Below, in pieces: positions 17,913 to 27,416 of a stretch of DNA of 64,000 nt. This DNA comes from a bacterium (GTDB lineage Bacteria; Planctomycetota; UBA1135; GCA-002686595). A model generated the notes under the pieces. The model was not told where the DNA came from and did no database searches. It saw only the letters and a list, made by a program, of their open reading frames with translations. Both the position numbers and the translations under genes were made by a program. Within the stretch, counting starts at the first letter, position 1. Every line of letters starts with the position of its first letter. The DNA is taken from assembly GCA_024226735.1 (NCBI GenBank), contig JAAELL010000310.1:1-64000 (forward strand). The letters run 5' to 3'.

Positions 17913-18344
17913 ATGGGGCAGAAGCGCAGGAAGAAGAAGGCACTCCCACCGAGGCGCAGGCGCATGAAACGCACTGCTCGGCTCGCCTCTGCGCGTCATT
18001 GGCTCCTGCGCCACGAAGGCAAGAACGTCGTCCGCGGCTACGCCAGATGGTTCGGGGTCGATCACCTCTGCGCGGCAAAGGAGCTCGAGCTGCTCGGAGT
18101 CGCCATCGATCCGGCCTACGTGGCGCAGCTAGAGTGCACCGCTCGGAGCAAAGCGATCTCGAGGAAGAGTGCCAAGGAACGGGAGGCCGCCAAGGCAGAG
18201 GCGCTCGCGAGGAAACTCCGCGAAGACACGGACGACGTCTTTGTGTTCATCGCCGGCCGGACGAGCGCCGGGTTTGCGTACGGGCTGACGTTGGCGGCGC
18301 ACCGATGTCACCGCGGTTGCGGTGGCGGGGAGTACGCGTACTGA
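17913..18344 (+). CDS. Small conserved basic protein of unknown function
   Basis: 143 residues from ATG 17913, with GAGG a few bases upstream. The N-terminus is very basic (KRRKKK, PRRRR). The core reads HEGKNVVRGYARWFGVDHLCAAKELELLGVAIDPAYV, then a Lys/Glu-rich helix, then DDVFVFIAGRTSAGFAYGLT. From memory the same order (GKN-GY-F-VD-EL-LG, charged helix, AG-TS-G-PYG) occurs in uncharacterised small proteins of Firmicutes; I cannot verify this here. Third-codon GC is visibly lower than in neighbouring genes, and it sits between broken genes, so acquisition by transfer is plausible. Its 3' end overlaps the convergent broken gene at 18308 by 37 bp. Confidence 0.7.
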   Translation: MGQKRRKKKALPPRRRRMKRTARLASARHWLLRHEGKNVVRGYARWFGVDHLCAAKELELLGVAIDPAYVAQLECTARSKAISRKSAKEREAAKAEALARKLREDTDDVFVFIAGRTSAGFAYGLTLAAHRCHRGCGGGEYAY

Positions 18345-18798
18345 AGTGCTGTGTCGAGCAAGACGCGGTCGTCCTTGTAATCTTCCCGGAGTCGGCGGGT
18401 GACGGACTCCAGGTCCCCGAGCTCCTCGAATAGCTTGTCGACGAGGGCGTGAGCCTTCTCCTTGGCTTCCAGGTGGCGTGCGAAGCGATCTCCAAGGCTG
18501 GGGTCCCACTCCCGAACTCTGCGGAAGATGTCGACCGAGACCATCTTGTCATCGTGCCCTTGGAGAAGCACTGTCCCTCCTCAAAACGCATCTGGGGCGT
18601 GTGGTCCAAAAGCTCGGCCACCGACAACTCCTGTGCGCCATGGAAGTCGGTCGCGAAGCGGCCGACTTCCAGCGTCAGAACGGGGTCCGGGTGCTCGTTC
18701 GCTATCCTGCCAAGAGAACCTCTCGTAGCTCGTTCCCCGATCGGCCGGAGTTCGACGTCGCACCGTGCCGGATCACACGACGTCTCGCGTAGGAGCAC
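18308..18798 (-). pseudogene. Hypothetical gene, probably split by a 1-bp frameshift
   Basis: Two adjoining minus-strand frames look coding. The upstream one (about 18798-18577, possible GTG start at 18798) contains LTLEVGRFATDF, AQELSVAELLDHTPQMRFEEG and has GC-rich third positions. The downstream one (18571-18308) encodes LLQGHDDKMVSVDIFRRVREW and a charged helical end. They join at GAGGAGGGACAGTG: one extra G would fuse them as ...FEEGTVLLQGHDDK.... The alternative is that the 87-residue downstream frame is a gene of its own, since the same GAGGAGG is a good ribosome binding site for GTG 18571. I recognise no family for either part. Confidence 0.5.
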
Positions 18799-18974
18799 GC
18801 GGCTCGCGGGCGCTCTGCGAGCGGAGTCCCCATTGCGTGCGCTGCCACGCGGGGAGTGAGATCGGGGACCTGCTGGGCGCATTCACCTACGAGCTCGAGC
18901 CCGCCGCCCCCTGAGCCGCTGCGTCGCCGGTCGCAAGGGCCGCGCGCCCTCCACGTCCCGGCCAAGTCCGTAGC

Positions 18975-19565
18975 ATGGAGCCCATGCTCCGCGCGATCGC
19001 AACCGCCCTCGTCCTCGCGCCCTCGGCGCTGGGCCAGATCCTCCCCGGGGACCTCTTCGCCAACGGGACGCCTCCCAACGCCGTCTTCCAATGGCGCGCC
19101 AATGGCACGCCCACGCCGCTGCTCGTGCCGTTGATCGACTCTCACCCTGGAGGCGTTGGCATCTCGCGCGACGGGCGCATCTTCCAGCCCCAGGGATCCC
19201 CTTCGGCGACGTGTTCGTGTTCGACGACGCGGGCACGCTCGTCCACCAGCTCGTGCACTCCGATCAGGGTTTCCTCTGGGACGTCTCGGTCTTCGCCGAT
19301 GGCACGCTCGCCGTCGGCGCTCCCCATCGGCTTCGAGCTGCACGGCACGCACGTCGACACCGCCGACATCCTGTGGACGAGCAACTGGATCCTCGCGGGC
19401 ACGGCGTACGACTCCCGCATCCGGGCCTTCACCCGTAACGGAAACACGCTCATCGACTTCGTGGTTCCCGAGCAGGTCTGGGATCTCGTGCGGGACCCCG
19501 TTTGCCTGGACGAATCCTGCCGGCTCCCAGTGCATCGTGAGTTTCACCACGGGCTGCTAAAGTAG
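18975..19565 (+). pseudogene. Secreted propeller-like protein gene broken by three frameshifts
   Basis: The gene begins with a signal peptide (MLRAIATALVLAPSALGQ from ATG 18984, or 9 bp earlier at 18975). It continues to about 19200 in one frame, moves to a second frame for FGDVFVFDDAGTLVHQLVHSD ... VSVFADGTLAVGA (about 19198-19330), returns to the first for HGTHVDTADILWTSNWILAG ... DFVVPEQVWDLV (to about 19492), and finishes in the third frame as GTPFAWTNPAGSQCIVSFTTGC. Each segment reads as protein and dissolves at the shift. The repeated DGxLAVGA and GNTLIDF pattern resembles NHL/YncE-type propeller strands, but the family is uncertain. No full-length product is possible without several corrections. 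Confidence 0.7.
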
Positions 19566-19586
19566 ATGGACCCGGAAGTCCCGCCC

Positions 19587-21971
19587 ATGACGTGTCTCGC
19601 GATCCTGTCCCTCGTCCTCGCACCGCTCGCCCTTCCCCAGACACCCGACGAGGGGAGCGACGCGCCGTGTCGCCTGCACGGTCGCCTCGTCGACACGAAG
19701 GGCGCGCCGGTCGCAGGCGCGAAGGTCGCCGTCCACGGCTGGGGCGCCAACAGCGAGCGCAAACAGCGCTACGGGGTGCCCAAGAACTGGAAGGACCCCG
19801 AGGCCGTCGAGAGCGACGCGGACGGCAAGTATTCGGTCTCCTTCGTTCCGGCGCGGGCGTTCCAGTTCGTGCTCGACGTCGACCACGAGGACTACGGATC
19901 GATCGGTTGGCGCTGGAGCGAGATCGAGCCGGGCAAGGAGATGGACCTCGGGGAGTCCGTCCTCGAGGTCCCCGGCATCGTCACCGGGTACATCGTCGAC
20001 GCGGACGGTGAGCTGCTCGTCGAGGGCTGGCGCGTCAGCGCGTGGCACAACTGGAACAGCGGTATGAACGCGCGCAGCTCCCAGGGCAGCCACTGCGCGG
20101 TCGACCCCGACACGGGCGCATTCCGCATCGACGACCTGCCGCCGGGGCGCCTGCGGCTGTCGGCCCGGAACAGCAGCACGGGCATGCACATCCGCGACGT
20201 ATGGGCGGAGACGACGTCGGGGGAGGCTACCGAGGTCGAGCTGAAGTACGCGGGTCCGAAGATGGACAAGCACATCGTGCTGACCATCTTCTCGCGCCCC
20301 TTCTACACGTTCGAGCCGGCGGCCGACACGGTGCACGCGGTCGACGCGAGCGGCAAGCGACACACCTTGAAGCCCGCGCCGGGCCGCGCAAACGACTGGC
20401 ACGCGACGGGGCTGACGCCCGGAGCCTACACGGTCGAGATCGACGACCCGCGCTTCGACCGCTGGCGCAGGTCGGGCATCAGCACCGGCACCCGCACGTC
20501 TGCGCACCTCGTGGGCAGCGCGGCGCTGCAGCTGAAGGTCGAGCCGCCGGAGGGCGAGGAGCCCCTCGAACAATACGGGCTGCGCGTCACCTACCGCGGC
20601 GCCAACTTCTCCCCCAACACGTTCACCGTCGCCGAGGACGGCGCGAGCGCACCGGCCGACGGACTCTTCAGCGGCATCGTGCCCGGCGACATCGAGCTCG
20701 ACGTACGGGCCAAGGGCTGGCCGCCCCAGCTCGTCGAGCTCGGCGCGGTCGAGGCGGGCGAGACGCGCCAGGTCAGCGTGCAGCTGACGCGCGGCCTGAC
20801 CCTGGCGGGCAAGGTCGTGCACGCCGACGGCACGCCGGCTGGCCGCCTGCGCGTGCAGCTGACGCGCGGCGAGTACGCCGGCCACGACACGGGTCCGTCG
20901 AGGTCGATCCACACGTCGATGAACGTCGACGGAAAGCAGAAGTCGATTCGCATCGGCTACCGCGACGAGGAGCTGACGACCCAGCCGGACGGGAGCTTCG
21001 TGTTCGAGGGACTCGGCGCCACCACCTACACGCTGCGCGCGATCGCCGGCCCGCAGACCAGCGTCGACCTCACGGTGAAGCTCGAGCCGGGGGTCGAGAC
21101 GACGCCGACGATCACGCTCCCCGGCGTCGGCAGCGTCGAGCTCACGCTGCTGCTGCCGGACGACGCCGAGCGCGAGAACCTGAGCTTCAGTGTCCGCGAG
21201 CCCGAGGCCTGGAAGGCCCACCAGCGATCCAAGGCTGATACGCCCGGTCTCGACGAGAACAACGTCTGCCGCATCGAGGGCGTCCCCGCGACGGCGCAGA
21301 CCTTCGACCTCGACATCGCCTACCACTACGATGAGTCGATCAGCTACCAGCGCGTCGAGCTCGGCGAGCTGACGGTCGAGGCGGGAACCGTCACGCGTGC
21401 GACGTTCGACCTGCGCGAGACGTACCCGGTCCGGGGCGCCTTCCGCCTCAAGCTCGCGGGCGTGGCGGAGACGCGCGGTGCGTACGTCGCGATCCACTCG
21501 AGCGACGAGGAGAACCCCCTCTACGCCACGACCTGGGGTCAAGACGAGAAGGGCAAAGGCCTCTTCGCCGCTGCGCCGGGAGAGTACCGCATCCACGTCA
21601 CGAACTGGAACGGCGGCTGGAAGTGGGACGGCGGCCTCTTCGAGCTGAAGCGCGGAGGCACGACCGACTTCGAGGTCGACGTGCCGATCGTCGAGCGTGC
21701 GATCCAGTTCGTCGACGGGGACGGCACTCCCCTCCCGCAGACGAAGGTGACGTGGTGGGCGGAGACGATGCAGCCGGGGATGTCCGCGGCCACGACCGAC
21801 GCGGACGGCCGAGCGACCCTGTCCTTGCCGCCGGGCAAATATTCGTTCGCGCGCACGAAGGACAAGCAGAACCCGAACGAGCTCATCGCCGCGACCAAAA
21901 CGGAGGGCGCGACCCAGCTCGAGTGGAAGGCCGGTGACGAAGCACTCGTCGTGAAGCTCGGTCCGGAATGA
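19587..21971 (+). CDS. Secreted multi-domain carboxypeptidase-regulatory-like protein, paralog 1
   Basis: 794 residues from ATG 19587, with GGAAG 8 nt upstream. An ATG at 19566 is in frame but would put charge before the signal peptide MTCLAILSLVLAPLALPQ. The mature protein is a string of beta-sandwich units. The first (CRLHGRLVDTKGAPVAGAKVAVHGWG) and several later ones (LTLAGKVVHADGTPAGRLRVQL; RAIQFVDGDGTPLPQTKVTWW ... DADGRATLSLPPGKYSF) show the carboxypeptidase-regulatory-like pattern. No enzyme motif is visible. The next gene is a co-directional paralog with the same domain order, 10 bp away. A structural or adhesive envelope role is inferred. Confidence 0.82.
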   Translation: MTCLAILSLVLAPLALPQTPDEGSDAPCRLHGRLVDTKGAPVAGAKVAVHGWGANSERKQRYGVPKNWKDPEAVESDADGKYSVSFVPARAFQFVLDVDHEDYGSIGWRWSEIEPGKEMDLGESVLEVPGIVTGYIVDADGELLVEGWRVSAWHNWNSGMNARSSQGSHCAVDPDTGAFRIDDLPPGRLRLSARNSSTGMHIRDVWAETTSGEATEVELKYAGPKMDKHIVLTIFSRPFYTFEPAADTVHAVDASGKRHTLKPAPGRANDWHATGLTPGAYTVEIDDPRFDRWRRSGISTGTRTSAHLVGSAALQLKVEPPEGEEPLEQYGLRVTYRGANFSPNTFTVAEDGASAPADGLFSGIVPGDIELDVRAKGWPPQLVELGAVEAGETRQVSVQLTRGLTLAGKVVHADGTPAGRLRVQLTRGEYAGHDTGPSRSIHTSMNVDGKQKSIRIGYRDEELTTQPDGSFVFEGLGATTYTLRAIAGPQTSVDLTVKLEPGVETTPTITLPGVGSVELTLLLPDDAERENLSFSVREPEAWKAHQRSKADTPGLDENNVCRIEGVPATAQTFDLDIAYHYDESISYQRVELGELTVEAGTVTRATFDLRETYPVRGAFRLKLAGVAETRGAYVAIHSSDEENPLYATTWGQDEKGKGLFAAAPGEYRIHVTNWNGGWKWDGGLFELKRGGTTDFEVDVPIVERAIQFVDGDGTPLPQTKVTWWAETMQPGMSAATTDADGRATLSLPPGKYSFARTKDKQNPNELIAATKTEGATQLEWKAGDEALVVKLGPE

Positions 21972-21981
21972 GGAAAGGCGC

Positions 21982-24336
21982 ATGAGCCTGCTCGCGATCC
22001 TGGCACTCGCGCTCACGCCCTGGGCTGCAGCGCAGACCCCGCAGAAACAGGCGCCGCAGAAACAGGCGCCCGAGCAGGCGGACGACGCGCCGTGCCGCGT
22101 GCACGGGCGCCTCGTCGACACGCAGGGTGCTCCCGTCGCGGGAGCGACCGTGAAGATCCATGGCTGGGGAGCCAACTCCGATCGCATCCAGCGCTACGGC
22201 ACCCCCGAGGACTGGAAGGACCCCGAGACCGTCTCGGACACGGACGGCCGCTACGCGTTCTCCTTCGTCTCGCCGCGCGCCTTCCAGTACACGCTCCAGG
22301 TCGAGCACGCGGACTACGGCAAGATCCGCTGGCGCTGGCACAAGATCGACCCCGCCCAGGACCTCGACGTCGGCACGGGGGTGCTCGAGGCGCCCGCCGT
22401 GATCACCGGCTACGTCGTCGGCTCCGACGGGGAGCTGCTCGTCGAGGGTTGGTTCGTCGGCGCGTGGCACCACCCCGCGGAAGGCTCGGGCGACCGCGAG
22501 TCCATCGTCAGCTACGCGGCGATCGACCCCGAGGAGGGCACGTTCCGCATCGCGGACCTGCCGCCGGGGCGCGTCGAGCTCAGCGCCAGGGACCGCAACG
22601 GCGTCGAGACGGCCGAGAAACGGATCGAGACGAAGGCGGGCGAGATTGCGGAGGTCGAGCTCGAAGTCGACGGCCCGGACCCGCGCAAGCGCATCCTCCT
22701 GAACGTGTTCCCCCGCCCGTACTCCGTCTTTCCTGCCGAGCGCACCGTGCACGCGGTCGCCGAGGGCGGCCGGCGCTATCCCCTCGTGCCCGTGCCCGGG
22801 CGGACGAACGACTGGCACGTGATCGAGCTGATCCCCGGCACGTACACGGTCGAGATCGACGACCCGCGCTTCGAGCCCTGGCGGCAGGAGGGGGTCAGCA
22901 CCGGCACGCAGGTCACGGCCCACCTGAAGGGCAGCGCCGCCCTGCGGCTGCACGTCGTGACTCCCGGCGGCGGGGCGGCGACCCACTACGGCGTACGCAT
23001 CCGCTACCGGCGCGAGGGGTCATCGCCGAGGACCGTCGTGCTGGCTGAAGATGGCGCTGCCGCGCCGGTGGACGGACGCATCGACGGCGTCGTGCCGGGC
23101 GACTTCGAGCTCGAGGTGCGCGTGCCGGATTGGCCAGCGCAGTACGTCGTCGTCGGCGCGCTCGCGGCGGGCGAAACGCGCGAGCTGACCGTGTCCGTGA
23201 CGGGCGGGCTGCCCCTGTCGGGCACGGTGCTGCGCGCCGACGGAAGCCCCGCCCCCGGGGTGGCCGTGCAGCTCACGCGCGGCGACGTGCCCGGCCACGA
23301 CCTGGCTCCGGGAACGCGCATCAGCACGTGGATGGAAGTGCAGGGGAAGCAACGCGCCGTGCGCATCCTCTACCGCGACCAGGAGACGCGCACAGGAGCG
23401 GACGGGACGTTCGCTTTCCCGCGCTGCACCGCGAGCGAGTACGCCGTCCGCGTCGTGGCGAGCCCCTACGCCTTCGTCGACCGCGTCGTCGCGCTCGAAG
23501 CCGACGCGAGCCCGGTCACGATCCCGCTCGCGCCCCTCGGCGACGCCGAGCTCACGGTGCTCCTGCCCGCTGACGCGGCGCGCGACGACATCGCCGTGCG
23601 TTTGCGGCGCGTCGACCACGTCGATCGCGGTCACGAGCGACCGGCACCGATCGGCCCGGACGGCGCCTGCCTGCTCGAGGGATTGCCCACCGGCAGCCGC
23701 ACCTTCCTCGCGGCGATCACGTTTCATGAGAACAGCACGGACTTCACGATGCGCCAGATCGAGCTCGGCAGCCTCGTCATCCGAGCTGGCGAACGCGCGC
23801 GCGCGACGTACGACCTGCGCGAGAGTTTTCCGGTCGCGGGAACGGTGTCCGTCACGATCGCGGGCGAGCCGCTGCCGAGCCGCAGCCAGGCGGTCTTGCA
23901 GCCAGAGAAGGGCACTCCAAGACGCTTCCGACAGAACTGGGCTCCGCAGTCCAAGGGCCGGTACAAGTACTTGGTCGAGGCGGGTGCCTACCGGGTCATC
24001 GTGTCGGCGTACGACGCGGGCTGGATCTGGACGTCGCCCGCGTTCCGCCTGGAACGTGGAGGTGAGTCCGACCAGGTGATCGACGTGCCGCTCGTGCAGC
24101 GCACGCTGCGCGTCCTCGATCCCGAAGGCCAGCCCCTGGCCGGGCGCGAGATCACCTGGTGGTCCCACCGCCTGCGGCCGGGCAGCGCGAAGGCGCAGAC
24201 GGACCGCGAGGGCCGCTTGACGCTCGAGCTCCCGCCCGGCAAGCACAACTTCGCGAGCGCCAACGAGACGCAGGGCACCGAGCTCGCGTGGACCACGGGC
24301 GACGGCGACCTCGAGCTCGTGCTCCAAGGCGACTGA
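21982..24336 (+). CDS. Secreted multi-domain carboxypeptidase-regulatory-like protein, paralog 2
   Basis: 784 residues from ATG 21982, preceded by GAGGAAAGG. The signal peptide ends near AAAQ-T and is followed by a duplicated QKQAP linker. It aligns along its whole length with the gene at 19587, for example HGRLVDTQGAPVAGATVKIHGWGANSDR against HGRLVDTKGAPVAGAKVAVHGWGANSER, so the pair arose by tandem duplication. Divergence is greatest in the middle and at the C-terminus, where this copy lacks the NELIAATKTEGAT segment. Its TGA overlaps the ATG of the next gene (TGATG), so the three genes from 19587 to 27389 very probably form one operon. Confidence 0.83.
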   Translation: MSLLAILALALTPWAAAQTPQKQAPQKQAPEQADDAPCRVHGRLVDTQGAPVAGATVKIHGWGANSDRIQRYGTPEDWKDPETVSDTDGRYAFSFVSPRAFQYTLQVEHADYGKIRWRWHKIDPAQDLDVGTGVLEAPAVITGYVVGSDGELLVEGWFVGAWHHPAEGSGDRESIVSYAAIDPEEGTFRIADLPPGRVELSARDRNGVETAEKRIETKAGEIAEVELEVDGPDPRKRILLNVFPRPYSVFPAERTVHAVAEGGRRYPLVPVPGRTNDWHVIELIPGTYTVEIDDPRFEPWRQEGVSTGTQVTAHLKGSAALRLHVVTPGGGAATHYGVRIRYRREGSSPRTVVLAEDGAAAPVDGRIDGVVPGDFELEVRVPDWPAQYVVVGALAAGETRELTVSVTGGLPLSGTVLRADGSPAPGVAVQLTRGDVPGHDLAPGTRISTWMEVQGKQRAVRILYRDQETRTGADGTFAFPRCTASEYAVRVVASPYAFVDRVVALEADASPVTIPLAPLGDAELTVLLPADAARDDIAVRLRRVDHVDRGHERPAPIGPDGACLLEGLPTGSRTFLAAITFHENSTDFTMRQIELGSLVIRAGERARATYDLRESFPVAGTVSVTIAGEPLPSRSQAVLQPEKGTPRRFRQNWAPQSKGRYKYLVEAGAYRVIVSAYDAGWIWTSPAFRLERGGESDQVIDVPLVQRTLRVLDPEGQPLAGREITWWSHRLRPGSAKAQTDREGRLTLELPPGKHNFASANETQGTELAWTTGDGDLELVLQGD

Positions 24337-27300
24337 TGCGCCTCGCGCACAGCGCCCTCGCCGCCGGCCTCAGCATGGCGCTCGCATTCGGACAAGGGGA
24401 CGCGCCGGTCCTCGAAGCGACGGCGAGCCTGCGCACCTATCTCGCGCTGCACCCCTACCACGAGCGCGTCTTCGACGACCTGGTGCGCGTCGGCGAGCAC
24501 GCCGGCGGCCTCGATGCCCTCGTCGCGTTCTACGCCGGCCGCGCCGGCGAGGAGCGCTCCGCGCACATCCTGCTCGCGCGCCTCCTGGACCACCGCGGCG
24601 ACACCGAGCGCGCCCGGGAGCTGCTCGCGAACGAGACCGATCCGAGCCGCGACACGTGGCTGCTGCGCGCGCGTCTGAACGAACGCGTCGGCGACCTCGA
24701 GCGGGCGCTCGTGCTGTTCGGGCAGGCGCTGGGAGCGAGCGAGGACGACGACGAGCGCGGCGAAGTGCTCCTCGCCCTCGCGCGCCTGCGCCAGTGGACC
24801 GCGGACGACGCGGGGGCCCGGGCGGCGCTGGTGGAGCTCGCCACGCTCGTGCCCGACACCGTCGCCGACCGCATGGACGTCGCCGAGCGCATGGCGGCGC
24901 TCGGCTTCGCGCGCGACGCGGAAGTCCAGTACCGGCGCGCCGTCGAGCTCGCCGCCGGTGACGGGGCACGGCGCAGCTTGGCGCTCACTTCGCTCGGACG
25001 GCTCCTGGAGGCACAGCGCGAGGGCGCGCTCGCCCTCGACGCCTACGACGAGGCGATGACGCTGCTCTCCCACGGACACTGGCTGCGGACGGAGCTCTTC
25101 GAACGCGTGCTCGAGCTGCGCGCGACAGCGGGGACCCTCGACGAGTGGCTCGTGACGCTGCGCGTGGACGCGCAGGGCTCTGCGCTCGTCGCGCCGCGGC
25201 TCGACCTCGCCGCCGTGCTCGCGCGCGACGGCCAGCCGTCGGCCGCCGTCGACGTCCTGCTGGCCGCGCGCACCGAGCTGCCGCCGGACGACGCCCTCGA
25301 CCGCAGTCTGCTCGATGTCGCCCGCAGCGCCCACCGCAAGGGCGTCGTCGTCGAGGTGCTGCAGGACCGCGCGCGCGCCGCACCCCACGACCCCCTCGCC
25401 CCGCTCGAGCTCGCCGAAGCCCTGTGGGGCTCGGGCGCCGCCGACGCCGCTGAGCGCGCGGTGCACCGCGCCGAGGAGCTCGCGCGCGACGCGCGCGAGC
25501 TGCGCGCCGTGGCCGCAGGCTGGCGCGGGATCGAGCGCACGGACGAAGCGGCGCGCGTCCTGGAACAGGCAGCGGCCAGCGCGCCCGACGACGTCGGGGC
25601 GCTGCTCGACTGCGCACACCTCGCCGCGGAGACCGGAGACGAGGGCGGACGGCGCGCGGCCCTCGAGCGCGCGGAGCAGCGCGCGAGCGGCAGCACGTCC
25701 TTCGCGGTCGCGGACGCCTGGATCGAGTGCGGGGAGCCGGCGCGCGCGCGCGCCCTGCTCGAGCGCGCGGCCACCACGGACGCGCGCGTCGAAGCCCTCG
25801 GCCGGCTCGCCGCGCTCTTGGTCGAGCTCGAGGACGAGGGCGCCGCGCGCACGACCCTGCTCGCCCTCGCGCGCGAAGTCGAGGGCGTCCAGCGCAGCGA
25901 AGCGCTGGCCGAGCTCGCGGGCACGCTGACCGACGCGGAGCGCAGCGAGTGGCTCGCCGCTCACGCGAATGCCGCCGCGGACACGGTACAGCTGCTGGCG
26001 AACGCGCACGTCGCCGAGCGCGTCGACCCCGCGCGCGCCGTCGAGCTGTACCGCGCGTACGCCGAGCGCGTGCCTGACGACATGCGCGCCCGACGCGACC
26101 TCGTCGACGCGCTCGACCGTGCCGGTCGGCTCGACGAGGCGGTCGCTACGCTCGAACAGCTGGCGCAGGTCGAGCGGGCGGAGCGAGCGACGCATCTGCT
26201 GCACGCCGCGGACCTGTTGCGTCGGGCGCGCAGGACCGAGCCCGCGCTCGCGAAGCTGGCGCAGGTGCGGCAGCTCGCGCACCGCACGCCCGAGCTCTTG
26301 CGCAAGCTCGCGACGCGCTACGGCGCGTTGCGGCGCCCGGGTTTCGCGATCAACGCCCTGGAACAGGCGCTGCGCCTCGATCCCGACGACACGGCGAGCG
26401 CACGCCAACTCGCCCAGCTCCTCTTGAAGAGACGTCGCTCCCCAGAGGCCTACGAACGCCTCCTGACGGCCTGGCGCCACGCGAACGCGGAGACGCAGCG
26501 GCACGAGATAGCCATCGAGATGGACGCCGCGCTCGAGGACCCAGACCTGCGCGACCGCGAGCTCGCTGCGCTCTTCGAACGCGCGCGCAGCGATCCGTAC
26601 GACCGCGAGGCGCCCGCGCTCCTCGCCGAGCTCCTGGCGCGCGAGCGACGCTACTCCGAACTGCACGACCTCGCGGAGATGCTCCTCGAGCGCCAGCCGT
26701 CGAGCGAACGTTGGAAACTCGTGCACGTGCAGGCCGAGCTCGGAGTCGGACGGCTCGAGCCCGTGCTCACCTACGTCGAGCGGCGCTGCGCAGCCGGCGA
26801 TACCGTGGAAGCCGTCCTCGAGACGTTGCTCGAGCCGCTCATGCACTCACCGAACCGCAAAGCGGGATCCGCGCTCGGACGACTCGCGGACGAACCAGCC
26901 GACCTCGTTCGAAAGATAGTCTCGAGCGGATACGGTTGGGTCGCAGCACGTTTCGTCGAGGGGCACGTGGCCGCGAACGGGCTCGGGGCGGAAGGGGTGC
27001 TCGACCTCGTGCTCGAGCTGACTTCCTCCATCGACGACGACGCGCTGAAGCTGCGCGCCTACCGCGCGCTCGAGCAGCGCAACGGCACGAGCCTCGTCCT
27101 CGTGCACCGCATCGGCCGCCTGCACGCAGCGGCGGGCGACGAACTCGCAGCGCTGGCGCGCGGCCGCCAGCTGATCCGGCTCGGCGGCCCGCGCAAGCTC
27201 GTCGAACGCTACTTCGCGCACTCGGGGCTCGCGGACCACCTGACCCGCGAGCGGGCCTTCGTGGCGTGCGAGCGCCTGTTGGGCCACGTGGCACGCCACG

Positions 27301-27389
27301 CCACCGGCGCCGCGCCCCCCGGCACCTTGATCGCCGCCGGGCTCGGGTGCAGGATCGGCGCGTCCTCCTCGTGGTCCGCGCTCCGTTGA
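24336..27389 (+). CDS. Large secreted helical-repeat (TPR-like) protein
   Basis: 1017 residues from ATG 24336, coupled to the preceding stop. A signal peptide (MRLAHSALAAGLSMALAFGQ) is followed almost entirely by paired amphipathic helices rich in Ala, Leu, Glu and Arg, with spacing near 34 residues (for example FINALEQALRLDPDDTASARQL near 26350 and GDLERALVLFGQALGASEDDDE near 24700), the pattern of TPR or related alpha-solenoid repeats. No catalytic motif is seen. Such proteins usually scaffold protein-protein contacts. Operon context suggests it acts in the envelope with the two paralogous beta-domain proteins, perhaps in their assembly (inference). Confidence 0.8.
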   Translation: MRLAHSALAAGLSMALAFGQGDAPVLEATASLRTYLALHPYHERVFDDLVRVGEHAGGLDALVAFYAGRAGEERSAHILLARLLDHRGDTERARELLANETDPSRDTWLLRARLNERVGDLERALVLFGQALGASEDDDERGEVLLALARLRQWTADDAGARAALVELATLVPDTVADRMDVAERMAALGFARDAEVQYRRAVELAAGDGARRSLALTSLGRLLEAQREGALALDAYDEAMTLLSHGHWLRTELFERVLELRATAGTLDEWLVTLRVDAQGSALVAPRLDLAAVLARDGQPSAAVDVLLAARTELPPDDALDRSLLDVARSAHRKGVVVEVLQDRARAAPHDPLAPLELAEALWGSGAADAAERAVHRAEELARDARELRAVAAGWRGIERTDEAARVLEQAAASAPDDVGALLDCAHLAAETGDEGGRRAALERAEQRASGSTSFAVADAWIECGEPARARALLERAATTDARVEALGRLAALLVELEDEGAARTTLLALAREVEGVQRSEALAELAGTLTDAERSEWLAAHANAAADTVQLLANAHVAERVDPARAVELYRAYAERVPDDMRARRDLVDALDRAGRLDEAVATLEQLAQVERAERATHLLHAADLLRRARRTEPALAKLAQVRQLAHRTPELLRKLATRYGALRRPGFAINALEQALRLDPDDTASARQLAQLLLKRRRSPEAYERLLTAWRHANAETQRHEIAIEMDAALEDPDLRDRELAALFERARSDPYDREAPALLAELLARERRYSELHDLAEMLLERQPSSERWKLVHVQAELGVGRLEPVLTYVERRCAAGDTVEAVLETLLEPLMHSPNRKAGSALGRLADEPADLVRKIVSSGYGWVAARFVEGHVAANGLGAEGVLDLVLELTSSIDDDALKLRAYRALEQRNGTSLVLVHRIGRLHAAAGDELAALARGRQLIRLGGPRKLVERYFAHSGLADHLTRERAFVACERLLGHVARHATGAAPPGTLIAAGLGCRIGASSSWSALR

Positions 27390-27416
27390 GCCGGGCTCCC
27401 TCGTCGAAACAGGGCC

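Noticed and set aside
24336-27389. The secreted helical-repeat gene as a peptidase or kinase because of operon context
   Set aside because: No catalytic motif is visible. Only solenoid-like helices are supported.
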